A DNA stretch of 64,000 nt from positions 62,001 through 126,000 of the forward strand of contig CALUGW010000004.1 of assembly GCA_944320305.1 (NCBI GenBank), read 5' to 3'. Numbering within the stretch: position 1 is the stretch's first letter; each line of letters starts with the position of its first letter. Shown here in pieces: positions 41,849-49,878 of this stretch. The notes under the pieces are model-generated. The model was not told the origin of the DNA. It saw only the letters and a list, made by a program, of their open reading frames with translations, and did no database searches. This stretch comes from an uncultured Prevotella sp. Lineage in GTDB: Bacteria; Bacteroidota; Bacteroidia; Bacteroidales; Bacteroidaceae. A program made the position numbers and the translations under genes.

Positions 41849-42688
41849 ATGACTTACAGCGAACTCTGGCGGCGGCTCGCCGCCGTCTGCGGCGAGGGCG
41901 AGGCCCGCGCCGTGGTGCGATATGTGCTCGAGGAGCGCTTCGGACTGTCGCCCGCTGACGTTTACAGCGGCAAAGTTACACAATTATCGGCAGACGACCG
42001 GCACTGTCTGGAGGAAATAATGGAGCGGCTCACGCGCTCCGAGCCGGTGCAGTATGTGCTGGGGCAGGCGGAGTTCTGCGGCAGGCGGTTCGCTGTGGGG
42101 CCGGGGGTGCTCATTCCGCGCCCTGAGACCGAAGACCTGTGCCGATGGGTGTGCGCCGATGCCGCCGCCCGCGGCGGCGGCGCGACAGACGTGCTCGACA
42201 TCGGCACTGGCAGCGGCTGCATAGCCGTGACGCTGGCGCTCGGCATCGGCGGGGCGCGTGTGGCGGCGTGGGATGTGTCGGCCGATGCGCTCGCCGCGGC
42301 CCGCTCCAACGCCGCGAGCCTCGGCGCGGCGGTGGACTTCAGCCAGACGGACGCCCTGCGCCCGCCACGCGACGAGGCAGCCTGGGACATCATAGTGAGC
42401 AATCCGCCCTACGTGTGCGACAGCGAACGCGACGCCATGGACAGCAACGTGCTCGACTACGAGCCGCCGCAGGCCCTCTTCGTGCCCGACGCCGACCCGC
42501 TGCGCTTCTACCGCGCCATAGGCCGCTACGCCGCCACCGCCCTGCGCCCCGGCGGCGCGCTCTACTTCGAGATAAACCCCATGTTTGCCCAACGCTTCGA
42601 CGGTCTGGCGCTCGACTGCGGACTCGGCGCGGCGGAGGTGCGCCCTGACCGCTTCGGCCGGCAAAGGCTCGTAAAAATTAAAAGGTGA
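41849..42688 (+). CDS. prmC: Release factor glutamine N5-methyltransferase
   Basis: 279 aa. It methylates the GGQ glutamine of RF1/RF2. The N-terminal helical domain (to about residue 80) is followed by a Rossmann methyltransferase with DIGTGSG (117-123) and the catalytic NPPY (185-188). prfB is also in this window (52373-53494). The 3' end runs into AT-rich sequence (KIKR). Confidence 0.95.
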   Translation: MTYSELWRRLAAVCGEGEARAVVRYVLEERFGLSPADVYSGKVTQLSADDRHCLEEIMERLTRSEPVQYVLGQAEFCGRRFAVGPGVLIPRPETEDLCRWVCADAAARGGGATDVLDIGTGSGCIAVTLALGIGGARVAAWDVSADALAAARSNAASLGAAVDFSQTDALRPPRDEAAWDIIVSNPPYVCDSERDAMDSNVLDYEPPQALFVPDADPLRFYRAIGRYAATALRPGGALYFEINPMFAQRFDGLALDCGLGAAEVRPDRFGRQRLVKIKR

Positions 42689-42796
42689 AAAAGCAAAAGG
42701 TGAAAAGGCTGCGCCGCCGGCAGGGCTTGTCCGGGGCGCAATGCCATGAGTCATAGGACTCCTATGATTCCCAAGACTCCAAAACAAAAAACACTG

Positions 42797-43285
42797 ATGA
42801 CCAAAACCGAAATGACAGAAAAGGAGGCGCTGCTGCGCCTTTCGGCCCTCTGCTCGCAGTCGGAGCGCTGCACCTGGGAGCTTGATGAGAAGATGCGCCG
42901 CTGGAGCATGGACGCCGACGCGCGGCAGCGGGTGCTCGACCGGCTCAAGGAGCTGAGGTTCGTAGACGACGAGCGCTACGCCCGCGCCTTTGTGAGAGAC
43001 AAGATACGCTACAACAAGTGGGGCCGCCGCAAGGTGGAGCAGGCGCTGTGGGCCAAGCGCATCGGCGAGGACGTGCGCCAAAAGGTGCTCGACGAGGTGG
43101 CCGACGCCGACTATCTGGCCGTGCTGCGCCCGCTGCTGAAGAGCCGCGCCCGCGCCATCGGCGGCGCCGACAGCCGCGAGCGCACACGCCGTCTGGTGCG
43201 CTTCGCCCTGGGCCGCGGCTTCGGCTACGGGCTGGTGAGGCAGTGCATCGACGTGCCCGACGACATCTGCGGCGATGACTGCTGA
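42797..43285 (+). CDS. recX: RecX family regulatory protein
   Basis: 162 aa from ATG 42797 (MTKTEMTEKEALLRLSALCSQ). The frame is open to 42746, but the extra 17 residues are encoded by an ACTCCNANGACTCC repeat motif also found before argG, so I exclude them. Three-helix repeats typical of RecX are seen (RFVDDERYARAFVRDKIRYNKWG...). It inhibits RecA filaments. It overlaps the next gene by 11 nt. Confidence 0.9.
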   Translation: MTKTEMTEKEALLRLSALCSQSERCTWELDEKMRRWSMDADARQRVLDRLKELRFVDDERYARAFVRDKIRYNKWGRRKVEQALWAKRIGEDVRQKVLDEVADADYLAVLRPLLKSRARAIGGADSRERTRRLVRFALGRGFGYGLVRQCIDVPDDICGDDC

Positions 43286-43973
43286 CGGACTGTGGAGCCG
43301 CCTGCTCGACTTCGTGTCGCCGCGCCGCTGCGCCGTGTGCGGCGGCAGGCTCGCCCCGACGGAGCACGGCCTCTGCTCGGCCTGCCTGCTGCGCCTGCCG
43401 CGCACCGCCACATGGCTCACCCCGTCCGACAACGAGGTGGCCCGCCTCTTCTGGGGCAGGCTCCCGGTATGCCGGGCGGCGGCGTTCTTCTACTTCGAGC
43501 GGCGCTCCGAGGCCGCCCGCGCCATCTACGAGATGAAGTATCACGGCCGCCCCGACACGGGCTACGACCTCGGACGGCTGGCCGCCGCCGAGATGGACGC
43601 CGCCGGATTCTTCAGCGGCATCGACGTGGTGGTGCCCGTGCCGCTGGCCCGCAGGCGGCTGCGCCAGCGCGGCTACAACCAGAGCGAGTACATCGCGCGG
43701 GGCGTGGCGTCGGCCGCCGGGCTGCCCGTGGAGACGCGGGCGGTGAGGCGCACGGTGTTCACACAGAGCCAGACGAGGCTGAGCCACCGCGAGCGGGCCG
43801 ACAATGTGGAGGGCGCGTTCAGCCCGGCCGACACCAACCGCCTGCACGGGCGCCACGTGCTGATGGTTGACGACGTGGTGACCACCGGCGCCACACTCGC
43901 CGCCTGTGGCGCGGCTCTGGCCGGCGTGCCGGGCGTGAGGCTCAGCGTGATGGCGCTGGGATTCGCCAAATGA
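43275..43973 (+). CDS. ComF-like phosphoribosyltransferase family protein
   Basis: 232 aa. An N-terminal zinc-ribbon with CAVCGGRL...CSACLLRL is followed by a type I phosphoribosyltransferase domain with the PRPP loop MVDDVVTTGATLAACG. In naturally competent bacteria ComF helps DNA uptake; in Bacteroidales its role is not established. The ComEA-like gene at 48958 is the other competence-type gene here. Overlaps recX by 11 nt. Confidence 0.9.
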   Translation: MTADGLWSRLLDFVSPRRCAVCGGRLAPTEHGLCSACLLRLPRTATWLTPSDNEVARLFWGRLPVCRAAAFFYFERRSEAARAIYEMKYHGRPDTGYDLGRLAAAEMDAAGFFSGIDVVVPVPLARRRLRQRGYNQSEYIARGVASAAGLPVETRAVRRTVFTQSQTRLSHRERADNVEGAFSPADTNRLHGRHVLMVDDVVTTGATLAACGAALAGVPGVRLSVMALGFAK

Positions 43974-44038
43974 GGCAAAAAACGCTGGCCAAAAGTTAAA
44001 AACCGGGCCGCAACGCCCGCTCTTTGACAAATGTTTCA

Positions 44039-44046
44039 TATCTTTG
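44039..44046 (+). promoter_or_regulatory. -7 element of pyrE
   Basis: TATCTTTG followed by CAG, 35 nt before ATG 44081. A TTTG lies only about 12 nt upstream, closer than the usual -33. Confidence 0.5.
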
Positions 44047-44080
44047 CAGACCGACAACAGATAAACAACATAGCAACAAC

Positions 44081-44719
44081 ATGGACTCAATCAAGAAAAC
44101 ATTCGCGGCCAAATTGCTCGACGTCAGGGCGATAAAGCTGCAGCCCAACAGCCCGTTCACATGGGCGTCGGGCTGGAAGTCGCCGTTCTACTGCGACAAC
44201 CGCAAGACACTTTCCTACCCCGAACTGCGCAGCTTCGTCAAGGTGGAGCTGGCCCACGCGGTGATGGAGAACTTCCCCGGCGTGACAGCCATCGCCGGAG
44301 TGGCCACCGGAGCGATAGCCCAGGGCGCGCTCGTGGCCGACGAGCTGTGCCTGCCCTTTGTCTACGTGCGCAGCAAGCCCAAGGACCACGGACTGGAAAA
44401 CCTCATCGAGGGCAACCTTGAGCCGAACTCGAAGGTGGTGGTTGTTGAGGATCTCGTCTCGACGGGAGGCAGCAGCCTGAAGGCCGTGGAGGCCATCCGC
44501 CACTACGGCTGCGAGGTGATTGGCATGGTGGCGTCCTACACCTACGGATTCCCCGTGGCCGAGCAGGCCTTCAAGGAGGCCGGGGTGAAGCTCGTCACAC
44601 TGACAGACTACGACCACGTTGTCACCCACGCGCTCGAGACCGGCTACATCAAGGCCGACGACGTGGACGTGATTCACGAGTGGCGCAAGGACCCCGCGAA
44701 CTGGAACCAGAACAAATAA
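44081..44719 (+). CDS. pyrE: Orotate phosphoribosyltransferase
   Basis: 212 aa from ATG 44081 (MDSIKKTFAAKLLDV); the frame is open upstream across the promoter, which I reject. PRPP-binding motif VVVVEDLVSTGGSSLKAVEA and the orotate loop FTWASGWKSPFYCDNRK are intact. It converts orotate and PRPP to OMP in pyrimidine synthesis. It is followed by the SRPBCC protein and argH. Confidence 0.95.
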   Translation: MDSIKKTFAAKLLDVRAIKLQPNSPFTWASGWKSPFYCDNRKTLSYPELRSFVKVELAHAVMENFPGVTAIAGVATGAIAQGALVADELCLPFVYVRSKPKDHGLENLIEGNLEPNSKVVVVEDLVSTGGSSLKAVEAIRHYGCEVIGMVASYTYGFPVAEQAFKEAGVKLVTLTDYDHVVTHALETGYIKADDVDVIHEWRKDPANWNQNK

Positions 44720-44803
44720 CAAACCCGGATTGAATGACCGGGAGCGGAGAGCCGGGCGCGGACGTGCCGCCCCGCACTCTCCGCCACTGACCGCCAACAG
44801 CCG

Positions 44804-45217
44804 ATGAGCAAGTTTGAAAGCAGCATAAAGCAGATTCCCTACAGCCAGCAGGCCGTCTACGCCATGCTGAGCGACCTGAGCAACATAGAGCGCGTGCGCG
44901 ACAGAATCAGCGACGAGAGGATAAAGGACTTCACGTTCGACACCGACAGCGTGGCAGTGAGCGTGCCCCCGGTGGGCCAGCTCAGGCTGCGCATCGTGGA
45001 GCGCGAGGAGCCGAAGTGCGTCAAGTTCGAGACCGAGCAGTCGCCCATACCGTTCAACCTGTGGGTGCAGGTGCTCCCCGTCACGGACACGACGAGCAAG
45101 CTGAAAGTAACGGTCAAGGCCGAGCTGAACCCTTTTGTCAAGGGCATGGTGGCCGGACCGCTGCAAGACGGCGTTGAGAAGATCGCCGACGTGATGGCCG
45201 CCATCAGGTACGAGTGA
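44804..45217 (+). CDS. SRPBCC (START-like) family protein
   Basis: 137 aa. The helix-grip fold pattern is clear: FESSIKQIPYSQQAVYAMLSDLSNIERVRD at the start and a long C-terminal helix (VAGPLQDGVEKIADVMAAIRYE). It probably binds a hydrophobic ligand or acts as a chaperone-like factor. A homologue commonly sits between pyrE and argH in Bacteroidales. Function unknown. Confidence 0.85.
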   Translation: MSKFESSIKQIPYSQQAVYAMLSDLSNIERVRDRISDERIKDFTFDTDSVAVSVPPVGQLRLRIVEREEPKCVKFETEQSPIPFNLWVQVLPVTDTTSKLKVTVKAELNPFVKGMVAGPLQDGVEKIADVMAAIRYE

Positions 45218-45255
45218 CCGCGCCCGGCCCACACCATTATAAACACAAGAAGATT

Positions 45256-46593
45256 ATGGCTAACAAACTCTGGGAGAAAGACTTCGAGATAAACAAGGAG
45301 ATAGAGCGGTTCACCGTGGGGCGCGACCGCGAGCTTGACCTTTATCTCGCAAAATACGACGTGCTGGGCAGTATGGCCCACATCACCATGCTTGAGAGCA
45401 TAGGCCTGCTGGAGGCCGCCGAGCTGAAGGCCCTGCTGGCCGAGCTGAAGGCCATCTACGCCACGTGCGAGAGCGGCGGGTTCGCCATCGAGGACGGAGT
45501 GGAGGACGTCCACTCGCAGGTGGAGCTGATGCTTACGCGCCGTCTGGGCGACATGGGCAAGAAGATTCACAGCGGCCGCTCGCGCAACGACCAGGTGCTG
45601 GTGGACCTGAAGCTCTTCATGCGCCACGGGCTGATGGACATCGTGGGCCGGATGAAGACCCTCTTCGACGGGCTGCAGCAGAAGAGCGAGGAGTGCAAGG
45701 ACGTGCTCATGCCCGGCTACACCCACCTGCAGGTGGCCATGCCCAGCTCGTTCGGCCTGTGGTTCGGCGCCTACGCCGAGAGCCTGGCCGACGACATGCT
45801 CTTCATGCGGGCCGCCTACGCCATGGCCAACCGCAATCCGCTCGGCTCGGCGGCGGGCTACGGCTCGTCGTTCCCGCTCGACCGCGCCATGACCACGCGC
45901 CTGCTGGGCTTCGACTCTATGGACTACAACGTGGTGTACGCCCAGATGGGGCGCGGCAAGACCGAGCGCAACGTGGCCTTCGCCATGGCCACCGTGGCCG
46001 GCACGCTGGCCAAGCTGGCCTTCGACGCCTGCCTGTTCAACAGCCAGAACTTCGCCTTCGTGCGCCTGCCAAAGGAGTGCACCACCGGCAGCTCCATCAT
46101 GCCGCACAAGAAAAACCCCGACGTGTTTGAGCTGATACGCGCCAAGTGCAACAAGCTGCAGGCCCTGCCGCAGCAGATTACGCTGGTGATGAACAACCTG
46201 CCCACGGGTTACTTCCGCGACCTGCAGATCATAAAGGAGGTCTTTCTGCCCGCCTTCGGCGAGCTGGCCGACTGCCTCGACATGACGGCCTACATCATCA
46301 GCCGCATGGAGGTGCGCCGCGACATACTCGACAACCCGATGTACGACGCGATGTTCTCCGTGGAGGAGGTGAACCGCCTGGCCGCCGCCGGAACGCCTTT
46401 CCGCGACGCCTACAAGAAGGTGGGACTGGAGATAGAGGCCGGAACGTTCGTGCCCGACAAGCACATCTGCCACACCCACGAGGGCAGCATCGGCAACCTG
46501 CAGAACGACAGGATAAAGGCGCTGATGGAGGAGACCATGGCCGGATTCCACTTCGAGCGGATGATAGAGGCCGAAAAGCGGCTGCTGGCATGA
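45256..46593 (+). CDS. argH: Argininosuccinate lyase
   Basis: 445 aa from ATG 45256. It splits argininosuccinate to arginine and fumarate. The fumarase-superfamily signature SSIMPHKKNPD (in the loop from about residue 278) and HSGRSRNDQ, GYTHLQ are present. The C-terminus is close to the family length. The TGA overlaps the ATG of the next lipoprotein gene. Confidence 0.96.
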   Translation: MANKLWEKDFEINKEIERFTVGRDRELDLYLAKYDVLGSMAHITMLESIGLLEAAELKALLAELKAIYATCESGGFAIEDGVEDVHSQVELMLTRRLGDMGKKIHSGRSRNDQVLVDLKLFMRHGLMDIVGRMKTLFDGLQQKSEECKDVLMPGYTHLQVAMPSSFGLWFGAYAESLADDMLFMRAAYAMANRNPLGSAAGYGSSFPLDRAMTTRLLGFDSMDYNVVYAQMGRGKTERNVAFAMATVAGTLAKLAFDACLFNSQNFAFVRLPKECTTGSSIMPHKKNPDVFELIRAKCNKLQALPQQITLVMNNLPTGYFRDLQIIKEVFLPAFGELADCLDMTAYIISRMEVRRDILDNPMYDAMFSVEEVNRLAAAGTPFRDAYKKVGLEIEAGTFVPDKHICHTHEGSIGNLQNDRIKALMEETMAGFHFERMIEAEKRLLA

Positions 46594-47174
46594 GGGCGTG
46601 GCTAACAATGGCCGCCGTCGCGGCCGCAGCCGCGCTGACAGCCGCCTGCACGGGCGCGGAGGAGGAGTACAGCAACGAGCCGTGCTACCTCGTGTTCGAC
46701 AACGCCACCCACCAGAACTCCACCCTGGCCACGGCCCTGGAGCCGATGTCGCCGGGCGTGTTCTGCCACATCTCGACAACGGTGAGGTCGGGCGCCACCT
46801 ACTTTGTGTTCAGCAACAACCACGGCCTGTCGTCGGAGAGCATCGCCAACGCCGTGGACCAGCAGCGCACACGCCGCCTCGGACGCCACAACGGACTGAT
46901 TGTGGGCTACGGCAACGCCGACATAACCAACCCCGTGCTCTATGCCTACGACGCGCAGTGCCCCGCCTGCTACACCGGCACGGGGCTGGTGGACCGCACG
47001 CTCTCCACCGACAGCCGGGGCTTCGCCACCTGCGAGAACTGCCACCGCGCCTACGACATGAACAACGGCGGATTCATCAGCAGCGGCGGAAAGGAGGGCG
47101 ACACGGCCACGCGCCTCACCCGATACCGCGCCACCTGCACCGGCCCGCTGGGCATTCTGACCGTCAGCAACTGA
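46590..47174 (+). CDS. Lipoprotein with two CxxC pairs, function unknown
   Basis: 194 aa from ATG 46590, which overlaps the argH stop (ATGA). Lipobox LTAAC with Cys20. Late in the protein come CPAC and CENC about 29 residues apart, followed by HRAYDMNNGG. This could be a zinc ribbon or a degenerate Rieske-like fold, but the histidines needed for a 2Fe-2S Rieske cluster are not evident. Translational coupling to argH is unusual for an envelope protein. A very strong terminator follows. Confidence 0.7.
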   Translation: MRAWLTMAAVAAAAALTAACTGAEEEYSNEPCYLVFDNATHQNSTLATALEPMSPGVFCHISTTVRSGATYFVFSNNHGLSSESIANAVDQQRTRRLGRHNGLIVGYGNADITNPVLYAYDAQCPACYTGTGLVDRTLSTDSRGFATCENCHRAYDMNNGGFISSGGKEGDTATRLTRYRATCTGPLGILTVSN

Positions 47175-47190
47175 GAAACGGCGGAACAAG

Positions 47191-47276
47191 CCAAAGGATA
47201 ACGAAGAAGGGCGGAGAGTCAAAATGCCCCGGAAGCATGCCGACTCTCCGCCCTTCTTCGTTATCCTTTGGTTTTT
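47191..47276 (+). terminator. Intrinsic terminator with a perfect 30-bp stem
   Basis: Arms 47191-47220 and 47242-47271 are exact complements, with a 21-nt loop and a following T5 run. It ends the pyrE-argH-lipoprotein transcript. Confidence 0.9.
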
Positions 47277-47317
47277 ATACACTTTCACTAATGTTAAAAA
47301 CAGGCCGTCCTTGCCCT

Positions 47318-47700
47318 CTGAAATTCCGCGAATTTGGAAATAATCTGCCTCCGGCCGCAAATTCGGGCAATATGAGTGTGCAGCTGTAACTTATTGGCCT
47401 TATAGGACTTATAAGCCTTATAAGCCCTATTGTGCAACGTTTTCAACCCCCAGAACAGCCCTTTTCAGCCCTGAAACGGCCTTTTTCGCCCTGCGAAAAG
47501 GGTGGTTTCGCATTGCGATACAGGCCATTTCGCAATGCAATATGACCTATATTGGGATGCGATATGGCCCATATCGCAAAAAGAAGCGGCGTTTTTGGCG
47601 AAATCAGGGGGCAAAAGCCGCCCGATTTTTTCTATTTCGGCGGAAAGTGAAGTGTTAATTTTCGGGAGACAGAAGTCAGGAGACGGGAGACAGACAACGG
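47318..47700. repeat. Intergenic repeat E (about 380 bp) with six 22-nt units
   Basis: Homologous along its length to repeat F. Shared landmarks: AAATAATCTGCC, ATATGAGTGTGCA, TGTAACTTATTGG, GGGCAAAAGCCGCCC and TCTATTTCGGCGGAA. Six consecutive 22-nt units occupy 47441-47572. The last contains GCGATATGG/CCATATCGC, a 19-nt palindrome at 47559-47577. A short tandem of CTTATAAG-type steps (47395-47430) precedes the array. It lies between the argH-lipoprotein terminator and the 3' end of the radical SAM gene. Confidence 0.82.
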
Positions 47701-47739
47701 CTCCATAGCCCGCCTTTCCCAATTCTTAATTCTTCATTC

Positions 47740-48954
47740 CTAATTCTCAACTCTCAACTCTTTAACGTCTCTCCCCATGACATTGGCCGGAGCGCGGCCC
47801 GCGTCAAGCTCGGCCTTCATAAAGTCCATGTAGGGCGCCACGTGGGCGAAGTAGCGGGCGTAGCCCCGGCAGAGGTGGTTGAGACCCGGATTGCCGTAGC
47901 GGTCGCGGTCGAAGCGGTTGCGGGGGCACTCGCCGTTGCAGGCGAACAGCCAGCGGCACTCGCGGCACTGCCTCGGCAGGGCGGTGCGCTTGGCCATGGC
48001 GAAGGCCGCCTGGCGGGGGCTGAACATCATCGCGGCCATAGGCTGCCGGCCGATGTTGCCCAGGCGGTAGGCCGGAAAGACGAAGTGGTCGCAACTGTAG
48101 AGGTCGCCGTTGTGCTCCATGGCAGGCGCCTGGCCGCACGTGGGCGCGAGCGAGCAGACGCCCGGCGGCTCGCCCGCCCAGTTGGCCAGCGTGGCGTCGA
48201 ACAGCTCCACGAACACCTCGCCCACGTCGCTCCTGACCCACTCGTCGAACACGCCGCAGGCAAACGCGCCCCAGGCGTCGGGGCTGACGGACCACGGCGT
48301 GAGTGCGCCGCCCGCCTCGCCGCCCGCCAAAAGCCGCCCCGAGCCGTCGGCGGCAGTGCGCTCCACCACGGGCGTGAACTGCAGATAGCGGCAGCCTATG
48401 GACTTGAAAAAGCGGTAGAACTCGGCCGGGCTGCCGGCGTTCAGGCTGTTGACGGTGGCCATGGCGTTCCACTGCACGCCGTGGCGGGTGAGCAACCCGA
48501 TGCCGCGCATCACGCTGTCGAACGAGCCGCAGCGCATCTGGTCGTGCTGTGGGCGCGGCCCGTCGATGCTTATGCCCACGAGGAAGCCCTCGTCGCGGAA
48601 GAAGCGGCACCACTCGTCGGTGATGAGCGTGCCGTTGGTCTGCACGCAGTTGTCGATGCGGCGGCCCCGGCCGTAGCGCCGCTGCAGCTCCAGTGCGCGG
48701 CGGTAGAAGGCCAGGGGGCGCAGCAGCGGCTCGCCGCCGTGCCACGTGAAGAGCACCTGTGGCGTGGGCTGCGCCTCTATATACTGGCGGACGAACAGCT
48801 CGAGCATGGCGTCGTCCATCTCTTCGGGACGGCCGCCGGAGCCGGGCGCGGCCTTTTCAAGATAATAACAGTAGGCGCAGCGCAGGTTGCAGCGCGCCCC
48901 GGCGGGCTTCGCCATGGCGTAGAAGGGGAACGGACGGATGGTGCTGGTTGTCAT
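47740..48954 (-). CDS. Radical SAM/SPASM enzyme, anaerobic sulfatase-maturase (anSME) type
   Basis: 404 aa. Radical-SAM cysteines CNLRCAYCYY are near residue 22. GGEPLL and ISIDGPRPQHD follow. The SPASM region has CSLAPTCG, GDLYSCDHFV and CRECRWLFACNGECPRNR, which provide the auxiliary 4Fe-4S ligands. This is the anSME pattern; such enzymes oxidise a Ser or Cys of sulfatases to formylglycine. No sulfatase is in the window, so the substrate is elsewhere. The ComEA-like gene starts 3 nt beyond its own start on the same strand. Confidence 0.88.
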   Translation of the reverse strand: MTTSTIRPFPFYAMAKPAGARCNLRCAYCYYLEKAAPGSGGRPEEMDDAMLELFVRQYIEAQPTPQVLFTWHGGEPLLRPLAFYRRALELQRRYGRGRRIDNCVQTNGTLITDEWCRFFRDEGFLVGISIDGPRPQHDQMRCGSFDSVMRGIGLLTRHGVQWNAMATVNSLNAGSPAEFYRFFKSIGCRYLQFTPVVERTAADGSGRLLAGGEAGGALTPWSVSPDAWGAFACGVFDEWVRSDVGEVFVELFDATLANWAGEPPGVCSLAPTCGQAPAMEHNGDLYSCDHFVFPAYRLGNIGRQPMAAMMFSPRQAAFAMAKRTALPRQCRECRWLFACNGECPRNRFDRDRYGNPGLNHLCRGYARYFAHVAPYMDFMKAELDAGRAPANVMGRDVKELRVEN

Positions 48955-48957
48955 AAG

Positions 48958-49848
48958 TCAGAATTCAACGTAGGGTTCAAGACGGCTGACAGCCTCAGGC
49001 GTGAAGTCGCGGCTGAGCCTCAGGTCGGCCAGTCCGGCCAGCGGTCCGTGCTGCCGGCGGTAGTCAATGATGGCCTTGGCCTGGTAGAAGCTGATGTAGG
49101 GGTGCCGCCTGAGCTGCGCGAGCGACAGCCGGTTGAGATTCATCTTGCGCGTGCGGGGGTTGGCGATGGTGAAGTAAGCCTTGGCCTCCGGCGGGAATCC
49201 CTCTATCTCGTCGAGCTGGTCAACGCTCACGAAGCCGCCCAGGCGGCTGCCGTAGCGCAGGATCTGCGCGGCGTAGTAGCGGCCGATGCCCGGCACGCGC
49301 GTCAGCGCGGCACTGTCGGCGGTGTTCAGCACGATGCGCTCGCCCGCCCTCAGCTTGGCCGGGCGGCGCAGAGTGTCGCGCCCGGCGGGGCGACAGGCCA
49401 CGGCCTCGGCGGCAGGACGGAAGTCGGCGCCGATGCGGATGTAGGGCCTGAGGCGGCGGTACTGTCCGGCGGTGAGCCCGTAGAGACGGGCGAAATCCTC
49501 CGGGCGGCTGTACACTCCGCCCCGCACCCGGTACTTGTAGATGTTGCGCACCTGCCACGGCTGCAGCCCGAGGCGCAGCAGGGCGGTGCTGTCGGCCGTG
49601 TTGGGGTCGAAGGGGAACAGTTCCGGGCGGCGCACCTCCACGGCATAGGTGTATGTCTTCTCCACAGAGCGGGGAGCGCTCCGGGCTTCCGCCCGCGCCA
49701 CGCTGTCAGGCGGCGCGGCCTCGCCGGCAGCCCCGCCGCCCCCGTCCACGGCCACCATAAGAGCCGCCGCGCCTACGGCCACGGCCAGCAGCGCGAGCGC
49801 GGCCCTGCGGTCTGACCGCCGGTAGTGGAAGTTGTCACGGTGCGGCAT
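48958..49848 (-). CDS. ComEA-like helix-hairpin-helix protein
   Basis: 296 aa. One N-terminal transmembrane helix (about residues 18-36) is followed by an Ala/Pro/Gly-rich linker. Three helix-hairpin-helix segments then follow: FDPNTADSTALLRLGL near residue 80, LNTADSAALTRVPGIGRYYAAQIL near 175 and MNLNRLSLAQLRRHPYISFYQAKAI near 235. This is the ComEA/DUF655 type that binds DNA outside the inner membrane. A competence role in Bacteroidales is not proven. The NSS transporter is upstream on the same strand, 30 nt away. Confidence 0.85.
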   Translation of the reverse strand: MPHRDNFHYRRSDRRAALALLAVAVGAAALMVAVDGGGGAAGEAAPPDSVARAEARSAPRSVEKTYTYAVEVRRPELFPFDPNTADSTALLRLGLQPWQVRNIYKYRVRGGVYSRPEDFARLYGLTAGQYRRLRPYIRIGADFRPAAEAVACRPAGRDTLRRPAKLRAGERIVLNTADSAALTRVPGIGRYYAAQILRYGSRLGGFVSVDQLDEIEGFPPEAKAYFTIANPRTRKMNLNRLSLAQLRRHPYISFYQAKAIIDYRRQHGPLAGLADLRLSRDFTPEAVSRLEPYVEF

Positions 49849-49878
49849 GGCATGAATGGTTTTAAGTCAGGGCCGCCC

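Noticed and set aside
42746-42796. Upstream extension of RecX (MSHRTPMIPKTPKQ...)
   Set aside because: It is encoded by the ACTCC leader repeat also found, non-coding, before argG.
38486-48954. KPEV peptides as substrates of the radical SAM enzyme at 47740
   Set aside because: They are 9 to 28 kb away, separated by many housekeeping genes, and the enzyme has the sulfatase-maturase signature rather than a peptide-binding RRE domain.
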